From positions 27,256 through 91,255 of the forward strand of contig NZ_BEWG01000095.1 in NCBI RefSeq assembly GCF_002723835.1: a stretch of 64,000 bases of DNA, in the 5' to 3' direction. The translations under genes and the position numbers were made by a program. A model generated the notes under the pieces. That model did not search any database and was not told where the DNA came from. It saw only the letters and a list, made by a program, of their open reading frames with translations. Below, piece after piece: positions 42,679 through 51,450 of this stretch. This stretch comes from Mycobacterium sp. shizuoka-1. GTDB taxonomy: Bacteria > Actinomycetota > Actinomycetes > Mycobacteriales > Mycobacteriaceae. Positions within the stretch are counted from its first letter, which is position 1. Every line of letters begins with the position of its first letter.

Positions 42679-43554
42679 GTGAAGCCCGCTCCGTTCGACT
42701 ATCACCGGCCGGACACCGTCGCGGAGGCGGCGCAGATGCTGACCGAATTCGGCGACGGCGGCAAGCTGCTCGGCGGCGGCCAAAGCCTGGTCCCGATGCT
42801 GTCGATGCGCCTGGCCTTCTTCGACAACTTGATCGACATCTCCGCGCTGGCGGAGCTCAAAGGCGTCGACGTAGGCGACGACTCGGTACGGATTGGTGGC
42901 GGCACCACGCACGCGGCCGTCGGCGCCGACGAGCGGGTGCGCGCGACGGTACCGCTCCTCACCCGGGCCACGCCGTTGATCGGGCATTTCCAGATCCGCA
43001 GCCGGGGCACGATCGGCGGTTCGATCGCGCACGCCGACCCGGCCGCCGAGTATCCCGCCGTCGCCCTGGCGCTGGACGCGACGATGGACGTGGTATCGGA
43101 CTCGGGCCGCCGGGAGATCGCTGCCGGTGAGTTCTTCGCCGGCGTGTGGGAGACGGCAATGGCGCCGGACGAGATCCTGGTAAGCGTCCGATTCCCGGTG
43201 TGGTCCGGACGGTGTGGGTTCGGGGTCGAGGAATTCGCCCGCCGCCACGGCGATTTCGCGATCGCGGGGGCGGTCGCCGCCGTCGAACTCGACGGTGATG
43301 ACCGCGTGCGACGCAGCGGCATCGGTCTGCTGGGCCTGAGCGCCACCCCACGTCGCGCGTCGGCGGCCGAGGAGGCCATCGCCGGCCGCCCGGTCGGCGA
43401 TATCACCGCAGAGGAAATCGGTGAGCTCGCGATGAACGGACTCGACGACATCCCGGCCGACCTGCAGGGCTCGGCCGACTACCGGCGGCGGGTCGGTGCG
43501 GCGATGGCCGCCCAGGCGTGGCGGGCCGCGGTCAAGGAGGCTTCCGATGCATGA
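42679..43554 (+). CDS. Molybdenum-hydroxylase FAD-binding (CoxM-like) subunit
   Basis: A 291-residue medium subunit of the xanthine dehydrogenase/CO-dehydrogenase superfamily: KPAPFDYHRPDTVAEA opens it, then GGGQSLVPML (FAD pyrophosphate), RSRGTIGGSIAHADPAAEYP, and a CO_deh_flav_C domain. It transfers electrons from the Fe-S subunit to an acceptor. I use the GTG at 42679 because family members begin with (M)KPAPFDY; a GTG at 42661 is in frame. It overlaps the Fe-S subunit gene by 8 bp. Confidence 0.9.
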   Translation: MKPAPFDYHRPDTVAEAAQMLTEFGDGGKLLGGGQSLVPMLSMRLAFFDNLIDISALAELKGVDVGDDSVRIGGGTTHAAVGADERVRATVPLLTRATPLIGHFQIRSRGTIGGSIAHADPAAEYPAVALALDATMDVVSDSGRREIAAGEFFAGVWETAMAPDEILVSVRFPVWSGRCGFGVEEFARRHGDFAIAGAVAAVELDGDDRVRRSGIGLLGLSATPRRASAAEEAIAGRPVGDITAEEIGELAMNGLDDIPADLQGSADYRRRVGAAMAAQAWRAAVKEASDA

Positions 43555-44029
43555 ACGGCCCGTCCAGATGTCGGTGAACGGAATTCCGGTCGACTCGATT
43601 GTCGAGCCGCGGCTGACGCTGGCCGACTTCCTGCGCGAACGTTGCGGTCTGACCGGCACTCACCTCGGCTGCGAGCACGGCTCGTGCGGTGCCTGCACGG
43701 TCCTGCTGGACGGCGCGGCGGTGCGTTCTTGCCTGGTGTTCGCGGTGCAGGCGCAGGGGGCGGAGGTGTCGACCGTCGAGGGGATCGCGTCCGCCGACGG
43801 TGAGCTGTCGCCGGTGCAGGCGGCGCTGCGCGACTGCCATGGTCTTCAGTGCGGTTTCTGCACACCAGGTTTCGTCATGTCCATCACGGCGCTGCTGCGC
43901 GACAATCCGAATCCCACCGACGAGGAGATCCGGGAGGGGCTGTCCGGCAACTTCTGCCGGTGCACCGGCTACCAGGGGATTGTCAACGCGGTCCGGCAAG
44001 TCGCCGAGACCGGCTCGGCCGCAACCTAA
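43547..44029 (+). CDS. Molybdenum-hydroxylase 2Fe-2S (CoxS-like) subunit
   Basis: A 160-residue small subunit with two [2Fe-2S] domains: the plant-type site CEHGSCGACTVL with a later C, and the C-terminal helical site CGFCTPG with CRCTGY. It links the molybdopterin and flavin subunits. The ATG overlaps the end of the FAD-subunit gene. Its TAA stop shares bases 44026-44029 with the stop of the convergent large-subunit gene, so the large subunit cannot be on the same transcript. Confidence 0.93.
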   Translation: MHERPVQMSVNGIPVDSIVEPRLTLADFLRERCGLTGTHLGCEHGSCGACTVLLDGAAVRSCLVFAVQAQGAEVSTVEGIASADGELSPVQAALRDCHGLQCGFCTPGFVMSITALLRDNPNPTDEEIREGLSGNFCRCTGYQGIVNAVRQVAETGSAAT

Positions 44030-46344
44030 GCAGTCGCGGCCGCGTCGATCAGTGCGACGATCTGCGACGGAGTCGCGGGCAGCCGGGTGATGGTCACGCC
44101 CAGTGGAGCCAACGCATCGTTGATGGCATTGATCACCGCCGGGGTGGAGCCGATGGCCCCGCCCTCGCCGCAGCCCTTGTAGCCGCCCACGCCCGGTCCG
44201 GGCACTTCGACGTGACCGTACTCGATGGGCGGCACATCGCTGGCCGTCGGCAACAGGTAGTCGACGAAGGTGGTGGACAACGGGTTTCCGTCGTCGTCGT
44301 ACACCAGGTTCTCCAGTAATGCGCCGCCGATGCCCTGGACGGTGCCGCCTGCGATCTGCCCCTCCACGATGTTCGGGTTGATCATCGGACCGACATCCTC
44401 GCTGACGATGTAGCGGGTCAGCGTGGCCCGGCCGGTGGTGATGTCCACCTCGCAGGTGCACGCGTGAGTGGCGTTGGCCCAGTGGATCATCGTCTGCGAC
44501 GTAAACCGTGCGGTGGCCTCCAGGGTGGCCGCCATGCCCGGTGCCAGCTGCTGGGGTTCGTAGTAGGAGCGGTAGGCCAGATCGGCAAAACTGATGCTTG
44601 CTGAAGGGTTTTCGCGATCGGTGGCGCGCGAGTTGGCCAGCTCGACCCGTGCTTCGTCGATCCCGAGGGCGTGGGCGGCCATCGCGACGAGCTGCCGGCG
44701 CAGCATCGTGCCCGCCTCGTTGACCGCGCCGGCGGTCATCGGCCCACTGCGGCTGCCCTGGGTGCCCGCACCGTACGGCGTGACCGCGGTATCGCCCTGG
44801 ATCGTGGACACGTCGGCGATGTCGGCGCCCAGCGCATCGGCGGTCAACTGCACGACGGTGGTTTCGATGCTGTTGCCGCTCGATCCGCCGTTGACGTACA
44901 CATTGATCTTGCCGGTGGGTTCCATCCGGATGGTGGCGCCCTCGGTGGCCAGGTGCCCGGTCGCGGCACCGGTCGGCTCGATGTAGGCCGAGAACCCGAG
45001 GCCCAGGTAACGGCCCTGGGCCAGTGCGTGGGCCTGTTCCCTGCGGAAGCCCTCGTGGTCGAGGATCTTGACCGCCTGTTCGAAGGTCTCGATGGGGGCG
45101 ACATGGTCATAGGGCATGCCGTTGGGGTTGAAGTACGGCATCTCGTCGCGGCGCAGCAGGTTCTTGCGGCGCAGTTCGACGGGGTCGATGCCCATCTTGC
45201 GGGCCGCGATGTCGAGAAGTATTTCCCGCGTGAGGGTTTCGTACTGCCACGGTCCGCGGTAGGCGGCCAGGCCACTGGTGTTGGTGAACACCGTCTGATA
45301 GTTGAAGCTGGATTTGGGCACCCGGTAGGGGCCGGGAAAGAACATCCCGATCGCGGCGGTGGTCAGCACCGGGTACGGGGTGGGGTAGGCCCCGATGTCC
45401 TGGACGAAATCGATGTCGACGGCGGTGATGGCGCCGTCGGCGTCGAACGCCATCCGGGCACGCCCGTCGACGTGGCGGGCTTGACCCGCCGACATCAGGT
45501 TCTCGCGACGGTCCTCGATCCACTTCAGCGGAGCCGGCACCGTGCGGGCGGCCAGCAGGATGCACATGTCCTCGCGCATCGGCACCACCTTCTGGCCGAA
45601 TCCGCCACCGGTGTCCCGGGCGATCACCCGCACGCCCTGGGCGGGGATGCCGAGCAGTCGGGCTGCGAAGGCTCGCAACTCGTGCGGGGTCTGGGTCGAG
45701 GCCCACACGGTGAGCTCCCGGGTGGCGGCCACCCACTCGACGACCAGGCCGCGGGTCTCGATCGGCACCGGCACGTGGGTCTGCTGATAGATCCGTTCGT
45801 CGGCGACCCAGGCCGCCGCGGCGAAGGCGTCTTCGTCGGGCGGCGCCCCGGCCAGCCCGCCGGCGACGTTGTCCGGGTACGCCTCGTGCACCACCGCCTC
45901 GTGCCCCACCGCGTGGGTGACGTCGGCGATCGCGGGCAGCGGGTCGTAGTCCACGTCGACGAGCTCGATCGCGTCCTCGGCCACATATCGGTTCTCGGCG
46001 ATCACGATCGCCACCGGGTCGCCGACGAACTTCACCTCGCCCTCGGCCAGGGGCGGACGCGGGGTGTCCGGGACGTCCTTGCCGGCCACCGCGTGCCAGG
46101 CCTCGTGCACATCGGCGTTGAGGTCAGCAGCGGTCAGCACCGCGTGCACGCCGGGCAGTGCGAGCGCCGCCGATGCGTCGATGCTGTTGATCCGGGCGTG
46201 GGCGAACGGGCTGCGCACGAAGCAGGCGTGCAGCATGCCCGGCCGCATGACGTCGTCGACGTAGGTGCCGTGCCCGGTGAGCAGGCGGGTGTCCTCGACC
46301 CGAGGGACGCGCGTACCCGCGTACCGGGTGACAGGTGCGGCCAT
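44026..46344 (-). CDS. Molybdenum-hydroxylase large (molybdopterin-binding, CoxL-like) subunit
   Basis: A 772-residue molybdopterin subunit. GGGFGQK and AYRGPWQYE mark the cofactor and active-site regions, and GCGEGGAIGSTPAVINA contains the catalytic Glu. The CODH form I motif (AYRCSFR) is absent, so it is not a true CO dehydrogenase; an aldehyde, heterocycle or nicotinate-like substrate is more probable. Unusually it is on the opposite strand to the other subunits, tail-to-tail. It starts at the ATG at 46344. Confidence 0.92.
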   Translation of the reverse strand: MAAPVTRYAGTRVPRVEDTRLLTGHGTYVDDVMRPGMLHACFVRSPFAHARINSIDASAALALPGVHAVLTAADLNADVHEAWHAVAGKDVPDTPRPPLAEGEVKFVGDPVAIVIAENRYVAEDAIELVDVDYDPLPAIADVTHAVGHEAVVHEAYPDNVAGGLAGAPPDEDAFAAAAWVADERIYQQTHVPVPIETRGLVVEWVAATRELTVWASTQTPHELRAFAARLLGIPAQGVRVIARDTGGGFGQKVVPMREDMCILLAARTVPAPLKWIEDRRENLMSAGQARHVDGRARMAFDADGAITAVDIDFVQDIGAYPTPYPVLTTAAIGMFFPGPYRVPKSSFNYQTVFTNTSGLAAYRGPWQYETLTREILLDIAARKMGIDPVELRRKNLLRRDEMPYFNPNGMPYDHVAPIETFEQAVKILDHEGFRREQAHALAQGRYLGLGFSAYIEPTGAATGHLATEGATIRMEPTGKINVYVNGGSSGNSIETTVVQLTADALGADIADVSTIQGDTAVTPYGAGTQGSRSGPMTAGAVNEAGTMLRRQLVAMAAHALGIDEARVELANSRATDRENPSASISFADLAYRSYYEPQQLAPGMAATLEATARFTSQTMIHWANATHACTCEVDITTGRATLTRYIVSEDVGPMINPNIVEGQIAGGTVQGIGGALLENLVYDDDGNPLSTTFVDYLLPTASDVPPIEYGHVEVPGPGVGGYKGCGEGGAIGSTPAVINAINDALAPLGVTITRLPATPSQIVALIDAAATA

Positions 46345-46446
46345 GGCGTGAGCTCCAATGCGTCGTCGACGAGCCGGATCACGATCAGCTAAGCAGTCGC
46401 TCAGCAGAGCCTACCCAAGCCGGTGGCCGCCGTCATCGAGGGCCGG

Positions 46447-46872
46447 TCATCCGGTTTCGGGCAGGCCGCACAGCCGGCGCAGCGCGGCCAGTCCGTCGGG
46501 TGTCCCCGGCCAGTGCCTGGTGAGTGCCTGCGGACCGGCCGCCCGGGTGATCCAGCGCAGTGCGAGCGCGGTGATGATCACGTCGTCGGCATAGCCCAGC
46601 ACCGGGATGACGTCGGGAACCAGGTCGATCGGGGACGCCAGGAAGGCCAGCAGCAGGATCAGCACCACGCGGACCCGCCGCGGCAACTGCGGATCCGAGG
46701 CCAGCCGTTTGAGCAGGCGCAGGGTGTCGGGCAGCAGCCGCAGCAACGCAGCGATGCCCACGTCGTCCGGCTTGAGCAGCCACAACGTCACGGCGAGGGC
46801 GAGCCAGACCAGCAGCAGGGCGGCGGCAGCGGAGACCACAGCCGGCCACCAGTGCTCGAACACACCGTCCAT
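46447..46872 (-). CDS. DUF1232 (YkvA-like) membrane protein
   Basis: A 141-residue protein with an N-terminal transmembrane helix (AALLLVWLALAVTLWLL) and the DUF1232 signature LASPIDLVPDVIPVLGYADDVIITALALRW split over a second hydrophobic segment. The family is widespread and of unknown function. I start it at the ATG at 46872; an upstream start at 46908 would overlap the divergent DUF427 gene. It and DUF427 share an 18-bp divergent region. Confidence 0.85.
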   Translation of the reverse strand: MDGVFEHWWPAVVSAAAALLLVWLALAVTLWLLKPDDVGIAALLRLLPDTLRLLKRLASDPQLPRRVRVVLILLLAFLASPIDLVPDVIPVLGYADDVIITALALRWITRAAGPQALTRHWPGTPDGLAALRRLCGLPETG

Positions 46873-46889
46873 CTTCGTATCGTCGACAG

Positions 46890-47390
46890 ATGAAGCAATG
46901 GCCAACACCAGAGCCCGTGGCCCCGGGTCAGGAATCGGTCTGGGACTACCCGCGGCCGCCGCGTCTCGAGCCGTTCACGGGTGCGATCACCGTCGAACTC
47001 GGCGGCCGGGTGATCGCGTCCACCGACCGCAGTTGGCGGGTGCTCGAGACCAGCCACCCGCCGACCTACTACCTGCCGCGCGACGCGTTTGCGGCCGGCG
47101 TGCTGCGCGACGCGCCGGGCGCGTCACTGTGCGAGTGGAAGGGGCAGGCCCGCTACTACGACCTGGTGGCCGGTGACGTGGTGGCGGTGCGGGCGGCGTG
47201 GAGCTATCCGCGGCCCACGCGTCCGTTCGCGCAGATCGCCGGTGCCATCGCGGTGATGCCCGGTCTGGTCGATCGGTGCACCGTCGACGGTGAAACCGTG
47301 GTCGCGCAACCCGGCGGGTTCTACGGCGGCTGGATCACCAGCCGGGTGGTGGGGCCGTTCAAGGGGATCCCCGGCTCGATGGGATGGTGA
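46890..47390 (+). CDS. DUF427 domain protein
   Basis: A 166-residue protein dominated by one DUF427 domain: GGRVIASTDRSWRVLETSHPPTYYLP, then LCEWKGQARYYDLV and AAWSYPRP. The fold is a small beta-rich cone; some actinobacterial and fungal members are linked to pigment or redox chemistry, most have no known role. No signal peptide. It diverges from the DUF1232 gene and is followed by the GlnR-like sites of amt. Confidence 0.87.
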   Translation: MKQWPTPEPVAPGQESVWDYPRPPRLEPFTGAITVELGGRVIASTDRSWRVLETSHPPTYYLPRDAFAAGVLRDAPGASLCEWKGQARYYDLVAGDVVAVRAAWSYPRPTRPFAQIAGAIAVMPGLVDRCTVDGETVVAQPGGFYGGWITSRVVGPFKGIPGSMGW

Positions 47391-47397
47391 GCCGGGC

Positions 47398-47446
47398 GTG
47401 AGCTTCGCGAAACACGTCTGAAACACGATCGCCGCATCGCCGAAAC
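47398..47446 (+). promoter_or_regulatory. GlnR-like operator array upstream of amt
   Basis: Five elements spaced exactly 11 bp: GTGAG (47398), GAAAC (47409), GAAAC (47420), GCCGC (47431) and GAAAC (47442). GnnAC-type 5-mers separated by 6 bases are the actinobacterial GlnR box; three of the five are perfect. The array ends about 40 bp before the amt TTG. Confidence 0.65.
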
Positions 47447-47488
47447 TTCGCGCCGACATTCTCGTCGGGACCGTCGAAGGAGCCGGAC

Positions 47489-48790
47489 TTGGATGCGATC
47501 GATCCCGCCGCCACTGCGTGGCTGCTGGCCAGCACAGCGCTCGTCTTGTTGATGACACCCGGATTGGCCATCTTCTACGGCGGGATGGTCCGCACCACCG
47601 GCGTGCTCAACATGATCATGATGAGCTTCATCGCGATCCCGCTCGTCACGGTGGCGTGGCTGCTGGTCGGCTACAGCCTGGCGTTCTCCGGTACCAGCCT
47701 GGGCGGCTTCATCGGCGACCTGTCGCATATCGGGATGGCCGGTATCGGGCCGGGCACGGCGCACGGGCCGGTGCCCGAACTGCTCTTCTCCACCTTCCAG
47801 CTCACGTTCGCGATCATCACCGCCGCGCTGATCAGCGGTGCGATCGCCGACCGGGCGAAATTCGCCGCCTGGATGATCTTCGTGCCGGTCTGGTCGATCG
47901 TGGTGTACGCCGTTGTTGCGCACTGGGTCTGGGCTCCCGGCGGCTGGCTGTTCAAGCTCGGCGTGCTCGACTACGCCGGCGGACTGGTGGTCGAAATCGT
48001 CTCCGGGTCGTCGGCGCTGGCGCTGGCGCTGGTCCTCGGGCCGCGGATCGGGTTCAAGGTCGACGCGATGCGCCCGCACAACCTGCCCTTCGTGTTGCTG
48101 GGCGTCGGGCTGCTGTGGTTCGGCTGGTTCGGCTTCAACGCCGGCTCTGCTCTGGCCGCCAACGGCACGGCGGCGGCGATCTTCCTGAACACGCTGGTGG
48201 CGGGTTGCCTGGGCATGCTGGGTTGGCTGTCGGTCGAACAGATCCGCGACGGGCACCCGACTACCTTCGGTGCCGCCTCCGGCGTGGTGGCCGGGCTGGT
48301 GGCGATCACGCCGTCGTGCGGGACCGTGAACACGCTCGGGGCGGCGGTGGTCGGCGTGGCGGCGGGCATCGTGTGCTCGTTCGCGATCGGGCTCAAGTTC
48401 CGGTTCGGCTACGACGACTCGCTGGACGTCGTCGGCGTGCACTTTGTCGGCGGAGTTGTCGGCGTGCTGCTGATCGGGTTCCTGGCCACCGCGGTGATGA
48501 CCGGTGGACCGAGCGGACTGTTCTACGGCGGCGGGTTGGCTCAACTCGGCAAGCAGGCGCTGGCCATGGTGGCCGTGGCGATGTACGCCTTCGTCATGTC
48601 GTTCGTGTTGGCCAAGGTGATCGACCGGCTGATCGGCTTCCGGCTCAGCCCCGAGGACGAGACCGCCGGGGTGGACTTCACTCAGCACGCGGAAACTGCG
48701 TATGCCGAAGGAGTGCACGGGCATCAGCCATTGCGGCGCCCGCTGTTCGGTGACCCACGCCTGCGACCGGACACCGCGGGCGAGGACTGA
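47489..48790 (+). CDS. amt: Ammonium transporter (Amt/Mep/Rh family) with Glu in place of the first pore His
   Basis: A 433-residue protein with about 11 transmembrane helices. LDYAGGLVVEIVSG aligns with E. coli AmtB DFAGGTVVHIN: Asp160 is kept but the pore residue His168 is Glu. The second pore His (His318) is kept in VVGVHFVGG. Fungal Mep1 and Mep3 carry the same Glu-His pair. The start is a TTG with AAGGAG 8 bp upstream. There is no glnK after it; a GAP-family gene follows. A GlnR-like array upstream predicts induction under nitrogen limitation. Confidence 0.93.
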   Translation: MDAIDPAATAWLLASTALVLLMTPGLAIFYGGMVRTTGVLNMIMMSFIAIPLVTVAWLLVGYSLAFSGTSLGGFIGDLSHIGMAGIGPGTAHGPVPELLFSTFQLTFAIITAALISGAIADRAKFAAWMIFVPVWSIVVYAVVAHWVWAPGGWLFKLGVLDYAGGLVVEIVSGSSALALALVLGPRIGFKVDAMRPHNLPFVLLGVGLLWFGWFGFNAGSALAANGTAAAIFLNTLVAGCLGMLGWLSVEQIRDGHPTTFGAASGVVAGLVAITPSCGTVNTLGAAVVGVAAGIVCSFAIGLKFRFGYDDSLDVVGVHFVGGVVGVLLIGFLATAVMTGGPSGLFYGGGLAQLGKQALAMVAVAMYAFVMSFVLAKVIDRLIGFRLSPEDETAGVDFTQHAETAYAEGVHGHQPLRRPLFGDPRLRPDTAGED

Positions 48791-48845
48791 ACCCCGTCGG
48801 AATCGCGCTGCGCACAAGGCTGGCGTCCGCAGCGTGCAGTGCGTA

Positions 48846-48862
48846 ACTCGGCGCTGCCGAGT
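48846..48862 (+). promoter_or_regulatory. Hairpin abutting the ribosome site of the GAP-family gene
   Basis: ACTCGGC (48846-48852) and GCCGAGT (48856-48862) form a perfect 7-bp stem with a 3-nt loop. The Shine-Dalgarno GGAGGTGG starts at 48863, directly after it, so the stem could affect ribosome access. Confidence 0.5.
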
Positions 48863-48870
48863 GGAGGTGG

Positions 48871-49545
48871 ATGGTGTCTGACTGGGCGTCGGTGTCCGCC
48901 GAGCTGATTCCGCTCGCGTTGGTGGTCGCCCTCTCGCCGGTATCGGTGCTGCCCGCGCTGCTGTTGGTGCTCTACTCCACCCGTCCCCGCGCCGCCGGCC
49001 TGGCGTTCGCGTCGGGGTGGATCGTAGCGCTGGCGGGCTTGACGGTGCTGTTCGCCAATGTCCCCAAGCTGCTAGGCGAATCGGACGACACCACCTCGAC
49101 GTGGCAGGTCTGGCTGCGGGTGGGTGGCGGCACGGTGTTGGTCGTGACCGGCGGGTGGCTCTGGCTGCGCCGTGGTGCGGCGGCGCGCTCGGCGCGTTGG
49201 CTCGACGCACTCGGCCGACTGTCGCCGGGACGCACCGCGCCGATGGGACTGCTGCTGGCTGCGGTCAACCCGAAGATCATCGTGGCTTGTGCCGCAGCGG
49301 GTTTGGCAATCGCCACCGCAGCGCTCGAGCCGGCGGGACAGGGGGTCGCCGTCGGGTACTTCGTCGCGCTGGCAGGTTCGACGACGGCGCTGCCGGTGCT
49401 GGCGCATGTGGTGGCAGCCAAGCGATTCGACAGCTCCCTGGAGCGGCTCCGGTCGTGGATTGCGCACCGGCAGAGCGAGATCAGCGCGGTGGCGCTGGTG
49501 GTCATCGGTGTGGTGCTGATCCTGACCGGCCTTCGTTCCCGCTGA
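48871..49545 (+). CDS. GAP/Sap-family membrane protein
   Basis: A 224-residue membrane protein with about six helices. The repeated opening LALVVALSPVSVLPALLLVLYS and the central MGLLLAAVNPKIIVACAAAG are the internal duplication of the mycobacterial GAP (GPL-addressing) and Sap (sulfolipid-addressing) family, which helps move glycolipids across the membrane. No lipid biosynthetic genes are adjacent, so the cargo is unknown. GGAGG precedes the ATG. It is convergent with the 49558 gene, 12 bp apart. Confidence 0.88.
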   Translation: MVSDWASVSAELIPLALVVALSPVSVLPALLLVLYSTRPRAAGLAFASGWIVALAGLTVLFANVPKLLGESDDTTSTWQVWLRVGGGTVLVVTGGWLWLRRGAAARSARWLDALGRLSPGRTAPMGLLLAAVNPKIIVACAAAGLAIATAALEPAGQGVAVGYFVALAGSTTALPVLAHVVAAKRFDSSLERLRSWIAHRQSEISAVALVVIGVVLILTGLRSR

Positions 49546-49557
49546 CCAGGTACGGCA

Positions 49558-51450
49558 TCAGCGCGGCGGATCCCCCTGCCAGGCAAAGCTGTTGACGTAC
49601 TTGTCCAGATCCATCGCCAGCTCCAGATTGGCGCCCGACGGCCGGCCCGGGCCGAACTTCGGGCCGAACTCCTGGAAGGGCCCGATCGCGCCGGCGATCA
49701 GCGCGAGGTCGTGCTTGACCGCGACCAGGATGACCAGGCGGAGATGACGATAGCTGGCGTCGCCGTCCTGCGGCCAGATGTCGGCGACCTCGCCGTAACC
49801 GAGTTGATAGCCGACCATCGCGTTGGGGATCTGGTAGGCCGTGCGGGCGTCCGGGTAGCGGGCGGCCAGGAACGCTTCGGCAATGTCCTTGGCCGACTTG
49901 CCGTTGGCCGGTTGCCCCCACAGCTTCAGTGTGCCGCCGTCCCCTCCGGTGTAGCGGGCCCTGACGCCGTTGCCGTCGAAGCTGACGTCGTAGGCGGACC
50001 CGGGCGCGGGGTAGGCCACCGAGAAGGCGCCGTCGGGCGCGGTGAAGCGAGGCAGCGCCGCTACCGGGGTGCCACTCGGTGGCCGGCCACAATCAGGAGG
50101 ACAGTTGTAGACGACCGCCGGTTCGGCAATGCTCGCCGAGAGTGCGATCAGGGGAGCGGTCACCACCAGGATCACCACCGACCACATGGTCAGGACCCGG
50201 GTGCTGGTGGTACGGGACAACGGCGGTGCGTCATACCTTTTCGCGTCGACCGCGTAGCCGGGCCAGCCCGTGGTGGTGTCGTCCGACGGCTCGGCGAGTG
50301 CGCGCACCGCGCGCCGCTCGGTTCGGGAGGCAGCCGACGAGGCGTGTGTGGCGGCTCCGCACGCCGGGCAGAACGCCATCTCGGGCACCACGTTTCGGCA
50401 GTGCAGACACAGCTGTGGTGCACCGCGGATCGGGCCCGGTTGCTCATGCAGGAGCGCAAGCTGAAGACCGATCCGCAGCGCCAGCAACGCCACCACGGCC
50501 ATCGCGACGTGCCAGGCCAGCATGGTCGCCTGTGGTAGCCCGGCGACGTCGGTGATGCCCACGATCGCATAGATCGCCAGAACCGCGATCCCGAACAGCG
50601 CCAGGGCGGTGTTTGCCAGCCCACGCCGCAAGCCGCCCGGTCCGGGTGGCCGCCTGAACCACAGTGCGGCACCGAGTAATCCGCCGGCGCACGCGGCGGT
50701 CAGTGGGATCGTCACACCACGGATGCCGGCTTCGACGAGGAGCCATTCCACCGGTCGGTTCTTGGCCACGGTGGCCGCGGCGAACTGGGGTGCCAGCCTG
50801 GTGAAGGTCGCCGCCGCAGTGAAGCTGAGTGCCGAGAGAACGCCGATCACGAAGCCGTTCAACGATTCCCGCACACCCGGTCGGACAAGCCGGACCACGA
50901 CGGCGGGAATCATCATCAACAGTGCGCCGCCCTCGGCGACACCGAGGCCGTCGCGCAGTACCCGGTGGCCGGCGATCCCGGCGTCGAACGGTGCGCCGGT
51001 CTCCCGGATCACCAGATCGCCGGTCAGCAATACCCAGCCCACGCCTATCCCGATGCCGAGCGCGACGGTGATGATCAAGGAACTGCGCGGGATGTCCCGG
51101 TAGACCCCGGATTGGTGACGGTAGATCACGAACAGCAACGGCAGGCCGAGAGCCGCGACGGTGACCAAGGCGCCGGGCAGCCGCAGTTGGATCGCCACCG
51201 CCATCGCGACGAGCACCAGCACCAGGCCGAGAGTGAATGGGGCGCGCGAGAACTGGGCCAGGTGCGGGAACAGCGAGCTGGCGATGGCCGGCCGCAACAC
51301 GTGTTCGTCCGGTGCGGCACAGAATGCGCGGGGACGCAGCCATCGTGGGCCGTCGCCGGGCTGGGGGTTCAGGTGGGCGCCGCACACCCCGCAGAACACA
51401 CCGGCGGGTACCTCGGTGTCACACGCCGGGCAGTGCATGCTCAGTTGCAT
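49558..51450 (-). CDS. Polytopic membrane protein with two zinc ribbons and an exported C-terminal domain
   Basis: A 630-residue protein. Residues 1-35 form a zinc ribbon (CPACDTEVPAGVFCGVCG), followed by about eight membrane helices (residues about 65-345), a second zinc ribbon near 350-370 (LCLHCRNVV...FCPACG), another helix (about 425-445) and an exported domain (about 450-630) with CPPDCG. The start ATG at 51450 overlaps the sedolisin gene; a second ATG at 51438 follows the sedolisin stop by two bases. I recognise no named family. The coupling to a secreted peptidase suggests a sensor or export partner. Confidence 0.8.
   Translation of the reverse strand: MQLSMHCPACDTEVPAGVFCGVCGAHLNPQPGDGPRWLRPRAFCAAPDEHVLRPAIASSLFPHLAQFSRAPFTLGLVLVLVAMAVAIQLRLPGALVTVAALGLPLLFVIYRHQSGVYRDIPRSSLIITVALGIGIGVGWVLLTGDLVIRETGAPFDAGIAGHRVLRDGLGVAEGGALLMMIPAVVVRLVRPGVRESLNGFVIGVLSALSFTAAATFTRLAPQFAAATVAKNRPVEWLLVEAGIRGVTIPLTAACAGGLLGAALWFRRPPGPGGLRRGLANTALALFGIAVLAIYAIVGITDVAGLPQATMLAWHVAMAVVALLALRIGLQLALLHEQPGPIRGAPQLCLHCRNVVPEMAFCPACGAATHASSAASRTERRAVRALAEPSDDTTTGWPGYAVDAKRYDAPPLSRTTSTRVLTMWSVVILVVTAPLIALSASIAEPAVVYNCPPDCGRPPSGTPVAALPRFTAPDGAFSVAYPAPGSAYDVSFDGNGVRARYTGGDGGTLKLWGQPANGKSAKDIAEAFLAARYPDARTAYQIPNAMVGYQLGYGEVADIWPQDGDASYRHLRLVILVAVKHDLALIAGAIGPFQEFGPKFGPGRPSGANLELAMDLDKYVNSFAWQGDPPR

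Noticed and set aside
44026..46344. The CoxL-like subunit as a true aerobic CO dehydrogenase
   Set aside because: The form I active-site sequence AYRCSFR is absent (AYRGPWQ here), so only a general molybdenum-hydroxylase call is supported.
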